Shown: one piece after another, positions 61,123 through 64,000 of the stretch | Layout of the letters: each line of letters starts with the position of its first letter | How positions within the stretch are numbered: the first letter of the stretch is position 1 | Source: JAPOXR01 sp965116115 | GTDB lineage: Bacteria; Pseudomonadota; Alphaproteobacteria; Rhodobacterales; Rhodobacteraceae | NCBI GenBank assembly: GCA_965116115.1 | Contig: OZ220486.1 | Span: 806,001 to 870,000, forward strand | DNA length: 64,000 nt | Reading direction: 5' to 3' | Notes under the pieces: model-generated | Told to the model about the DNA's origin: nothing | The model's input: the letters and a program-made list of their open reading frames with translations, nothing else | Database searches by the model: none | Program-made: the position numbers and the translations under genes

Positions 61123-64000
61123 ATGCGCAAGAAGCAATCTTGGAAACCTTGGCACGAGGTCGTGCGGCTGCGCGATGATGTGCGCACAGGCGAGCTTTCT
61201 CTTACGGAATTCGCCGCTGACCTGCACGACGTGATGATGCAGAAAGGAAAACGGCCGGTCTACGAGGATCCGGGCCGGTTTTTCGCGCTTACATATCCGA
61301 CTTTGCCTTTGCGGGAGCTAGCGCGCGACGTCGCGTTCCGCCTTGCAGGACAGAACACCAAGGCCATCCGCCAACTCGAACTCACCTACGGTGGAGGCAA
61401 GACTCATACTCTGGTAACGCTGCGCCACCTTATGCATGCCCCGGAATCGCTGCCCGCGTTGCCCGCCGTTAAACAGTTCCAATCCTATATCGGCATGCCT
61501 CTGCCGGCCTCGCGCGTCACAGCCCTCTGCTTTGACAAGCTTGATGTTGAGAAAGGCATGGAAGTGCGCGGGCCGGAAGGCAAGCTTCGTTGGCTTAAGC
61601 ATCCTTGGAGTGTGCTTGCATTCCAGATCGCCGGCGAGACGGGCTTGCGTACGCTCCACCCTGAGGACGCGAACGAGGAGCGGGAAACGCCGCCTGCCGA
61701 ACCGCTGCTCGCCAGTGTGCTGGAGTTCCCGCAGAAGCGAAATCTCGCGACACTGGTGCTGCTTGACGAAGTGCTGATGTACGTTCGCGAGAAAGCCGAG
61801 ATGGGTGAAGGCTGGCCCACGCGTCTGATTGACTTCTTCCAGTATCTTTGCCAAGCGGCCGCTAAGGTTGACCGTTGCGCCTTGGTCGCCTCGCTGCTCG
61901 CGTCCGACCCGGCAAAGAGCGACGAGGTCGGCAAGGAACTGACCCGGCGGATCTTCGATATCTTCAACCGGCAAAGGGAAGCCGGAGTTGAGCCGGTGCA
62001 GAAACAGGATGTGGCCGAAGTGCTGCGCCGCCGTTTTTTCGAGTTCGATTCGATCGCCAATCCAGAAGTCTTCCGTCCGCACGCCACAGCGGCTGCGGCC
62101 AATGTCACGGAGGTCGGGCAGAGCGGGCGCAAGGACATTGTGATCACGGAGAAACGGTTCCTTGACAGCTATCCTTTCCACCCGGACCTGACGGACATTT
62201 TTTACACCAAATGGACCCAGCTGGAAGGGTTCCAGCGGACACGCGGAATTCTCAGGACCTTCGCCGCGGCCCTGCGCGACGCAGAGAAATGGGACAAGGC
62301 GCCGTTGATCGGTGCTGAAGTATTTCTGTCTGCCCCTGACGAAGACTCGGTCTCCGAAGCGGCGCGTGATCTTGCCGGCATCGCCACGCGTGAGGTGACG
62401 GACGGTCCCGGCAACAATTGGAGCGCGGTGCTGGAAGGCGAACTCTCCAAGGCGCGGGCGGTCCAGTCAGAGCACCCGATGAAGTTCCGTGAGATCGAGC
62501 AGGCGGTGTGCGCCGTGTTCTTGAGTTCGCAGCCGATCGGGCAGAAGGCGCATACGCCGGAACTTATGTCGCTCATCGGCACGGCCGGCCCTGACCGGAT
62601 CCAGCTTGAGAAGGGCCTGCGCCGCTGGACCGAAATTTCCTGGTTCCTTGACGAGACAGAATTTGCCGGGCACGCGAGGGCGGACCGCAGCCTTGGAGTT
62701 CTGCCGAATGCATGGCGCCTCGGCAATCGCCCTAATCTTATTCAGATGCATCATGATGCCTGCGGCAACCGGGTGACGGCGGAACGTGTCGACGATGTGC
62801 TCCTTGACGAGATCCGGCGCACGAGATATCTCACCCAAGGAGCGGCGGCGGCAGGAGCCATAGTGCACATGCTGCCGGAGCGGGCACGCGACATCGCGGA
62901 CGACGCCCGCTTTCATTTCGCCGTTTTGGGGCCGGGAGCGGTTTCCGATTCCGGCAAGCCGAGTGCGGAGGCGAAGCGTTTTATCAATGAGACCACCGGT
63001 TCTGATCGTCCGCGCGTGCATCGCAACGCTATCGTGCTTGCGGTTCCCTCCCGCGACGGTTTGGATGTCGTCCGCAAGCGCATCCGCGAGCATTTGGGCT
63101 GGCTTGAAGTGCGCAGTCAGCTGGAAGGGCAGGAGCCGGATCCATCACGCGAGGGCATGCTAAACGTTCGTATGGAAGCGGCCCGCAAGTGTGTCCCCGA
63201 TACCATCCGGCAAGCATGGACGATCGTCGTCACCGTTAACAATCTCAACGATATTCAGGCGTTCAGCGTGACCGTCGGCGCCGAGCCTCTGTTCTTGACC
63301 GTCAAGGGTGACCGTCGTGCGCGCATTCAGGAGACCGCGGTGAGTCCTGATGCGCTGCTGCCGGGAGGTCCTTATGATCTTTGGCGCACTGACGAGCAGT
63401 CACGCCGCGTGAAGGACTTGGCGGGCGCGTTCGCCGAGAATCCGAAACTGCCGAAGATGCTCCGGCCTGAGGAAATCAGGAACACCATTAACCAAGGCGT
63501 CCGAGACGGCATTTTCGTCGCATCCCTTGTCCGACCTGACAAATCGACAAAGACTTGGTGGCGCACACAGATTGATGAAGCCGCCATTACCGAACCGGCC
63601 TTGGAGTTGTTCCTGCCCGGCAGCGCAACGCTTTCGGAACTGGATCCGGGCATTCTGGCGCCGGATGCTGTTCCCGGTCTGTGGAACGGCGGGCAAGTAG
63701 CGGTGGCTGATATCGTCGCTTATTTCGCCGGCGGACGGATCGTCGCTGTGCAGCGCGATGGCTATGAGGAGACAATTTCCATTCCCGCCTGCCCGCGATC
63801 CGCAGTCGACGCGGCCGTTTCCGAATCTGTCGGCCAAGGCATCGTCTGGCTGGTGAACGGCCCTGCGGGGTTCCAGAAGGAGCCGTTGCCGGCCGGCGCA
63901 TTGACGGACACCGCCGTGATTCGTACGCCGATGCAGCCGCTGACGGTCGACCGACTGATGCGGGATGCTGTTCCGAGCGCTTGGAATGACGGGCGGACCA
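61123..64000 (+). CDS. DUF499 ATPase, partial (runs off window)
   Basis: An open frame from ATG 61123 to the last base (959 codons shown, no stop). The start MRKKQSWKPWHEVVRLRDDV, RTGELSLTEFAADLHDVMMQ leads to the P-loop LELTYGGGKTHTLVTLRHLM (GGGKT at 90-94), the classic DUF499 signature. Later segments include TLVLLDEVLMYVREKAEMG (Walker B-like) and LIDFFQYLCQAAAKVDRCAL. DUF499 proteins are large AAA-like ATPases paired with DUF1156 methyltransferases, and here it follows that gene in the same operon. The C-terminal end and further genes (for example DUF3780 or a PLD nuclease) lie outside the window. Confidence 0.92.
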   Translation, partial: MRKKQSWKPWHEVVRLRDDVRTGELSLTEFAADLHDVMMQKGKRPVYEDPGRFFALTYPTLPLRELARDVAFRLAGQNTKAIRQLELTYGGGKTHTLVTLRHLMHAPESLPALPAVKQFQSYIGMPLPASRVTALCFDKLDVEKGMEVRGPEGKLRWLKHPWSVLAFQIAGETGLRTLHPEDANEERETPPAEPLLASVLEFPQKRNLATLVLLDEVLMYVREKAEMGEGWPTRLIDFFQYLCQAAAKVDRCALVASLLASDPAKSDEVGKELTRRIFDIFNRQREAGVEPVQKQDVAEVLRRRFFEFDSIANPEVFRPHATAAAANVTEVGQSGRKDIVITEKRFLDSYPFHPDLTDIFYTKWTQLEGFQRTRGILRTFAAALRDAEKWDKAPLIGAEVFLSAPDEDSVSEAARDLAGIATREVTDGPGNNWSAVLEGELSKARAVQSEHPMKFREIEQAVCAVFLSSQPIGQKAHTPELMSLIGTAGPDRIQLEKGLRRWTEISWFLDETEFAGHARADRSLGVLPNAWRLGNRPNLIQMHHDACGNRVTAERVDDVLLDEIRRTRYLTQGAAAAGAIVHMLPERARDIADDARFHFAVLGPGAVSDSGKPSAEAKRFINETTGSDRPRVHRNAIVLAVPSRDGLDVVRKRIREHLGWLEVRSQLEGQEPDPSREGMLNVRMEAARKCVPDTIRQAWTIVVTVNNLNDIQAFSVTVGAEPLFLTVKGDRRARIQETAVSPDALLPGGPYDLWRTDEQSRRVKDLAGAFAENPKLPKMLRPEEIRNTINQGVRDGIFVASLVRPDKSTKTWWRTQIDEAAITEPALELFLPGSATLSELDPGILAPDAVPGLWNGGQVAVADIVAYFAGGRIVAVQRDGYEETISIPACPRSAVDAAVSESVGQGIVWLVNGPAGFQKEPLPAGALTDTAVIRTPMQPLTVDRLMRDAVPSAWNDGRT

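Noticed and set aside
61318..62181. 287-codon minus-strand open frame at the end of the window
   Set aside because: It is antisense to the DUF499 gene, whose P-loop and length are convincing.

Overview
The window looks like the chromosome of a Gram-negative alphaproteobacterium, possibly of a Rhodospirillales-type lineage. The DNA is GC-rich. Several housekeeping neighbourhoods match that group: a thioredoxin/TPR co-chaperone, LON-domain, Trm112-like and ubiH-like set; ftsK followed by lolA; a DUF3576 lipoprotein, leuS, lptE, holA set; DUF4170, waaA, lpxK; and a DsbA-like gene next to DUF721 and mutY. The lineage is inferred from gene content and order only; no rRNA gene is present.

Layout. 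1-5.9 kb: insertion-sequence wreckage around an autotransporter gene that has a G10 tract in its signal-peptide region and an amber codon just before its last beta strand. 5.9-8.8 kb: thioredoxin-like gene, a broken LON-domain gene, Trm112-like gene and a convergent UbiH-family gene. 9.2-13.3 kb: two copies of a 1,809-bp direct repeat, each carrying an AAA-ATPase/PD-(D/E)XK nuclease gene. 13.3-25 kb: L,D-transpeptidase, ribA, lytic transglycosylase, lolA, ftsK, aminotransferase, amidase, cytochrome c' and a copper P-type ATPase. 25-28 kb: ISAs1 relic and an AlbA-type ATP-binding gene. 28-43 kb: YggS, DUF3576 lipoprotein, leuS-lptE-holA, a truncated glutathione transferase, pmbA, an SDR, DUF4170-waaA-lpxK, the dsbA-like gene, DUF721 and mutY. 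43-50 kb: IS relics, a small coiled-coil membrane protein, a hipBA module with palindromic operator candidates, a TbpB/factor-H-binding-like lipoprotein and a second, ruined autotransporter. 50.4-64 kb (running off the end): a defence island.

The defence island is the most interesting system. It encodes, all on the + strand, a DISARM DrmD-like SNF2 helicase with a C-terminal DUF3883, a zeta-like P-loop protein with a small overlapping partner, a DUF2806 protein, a 1069-residue DUF1156 adenine/cytosine-N4-type methyltransferase, an OLD/SMC-like AAA ATPase with a DUF4276-like partner, and a DUF499 ATPase cut by the window end. Most junctions are overlaps or very short gaps, so the genes read as an operon. 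The helicase is broken by what looks like a 4-bp tandem duplication, and the DUF4276-like gene by a 1-bp shift. In this strain the system is therefore either partly inactive or switchable.

Decay is a theme throughout: nonsense codons, frameshifts and many truncated IS elements (IS630, ISAs1, ISNCY-like, IS256, DUF4338/Tn5-like). Together with the two host-surface protein types (autotransporter, TbpB-like lipoprotein), this suggests relaxed selection, perhaps in a host-associated organism; that is inference. I saw no tRNA, rRNA or CRISPR array.
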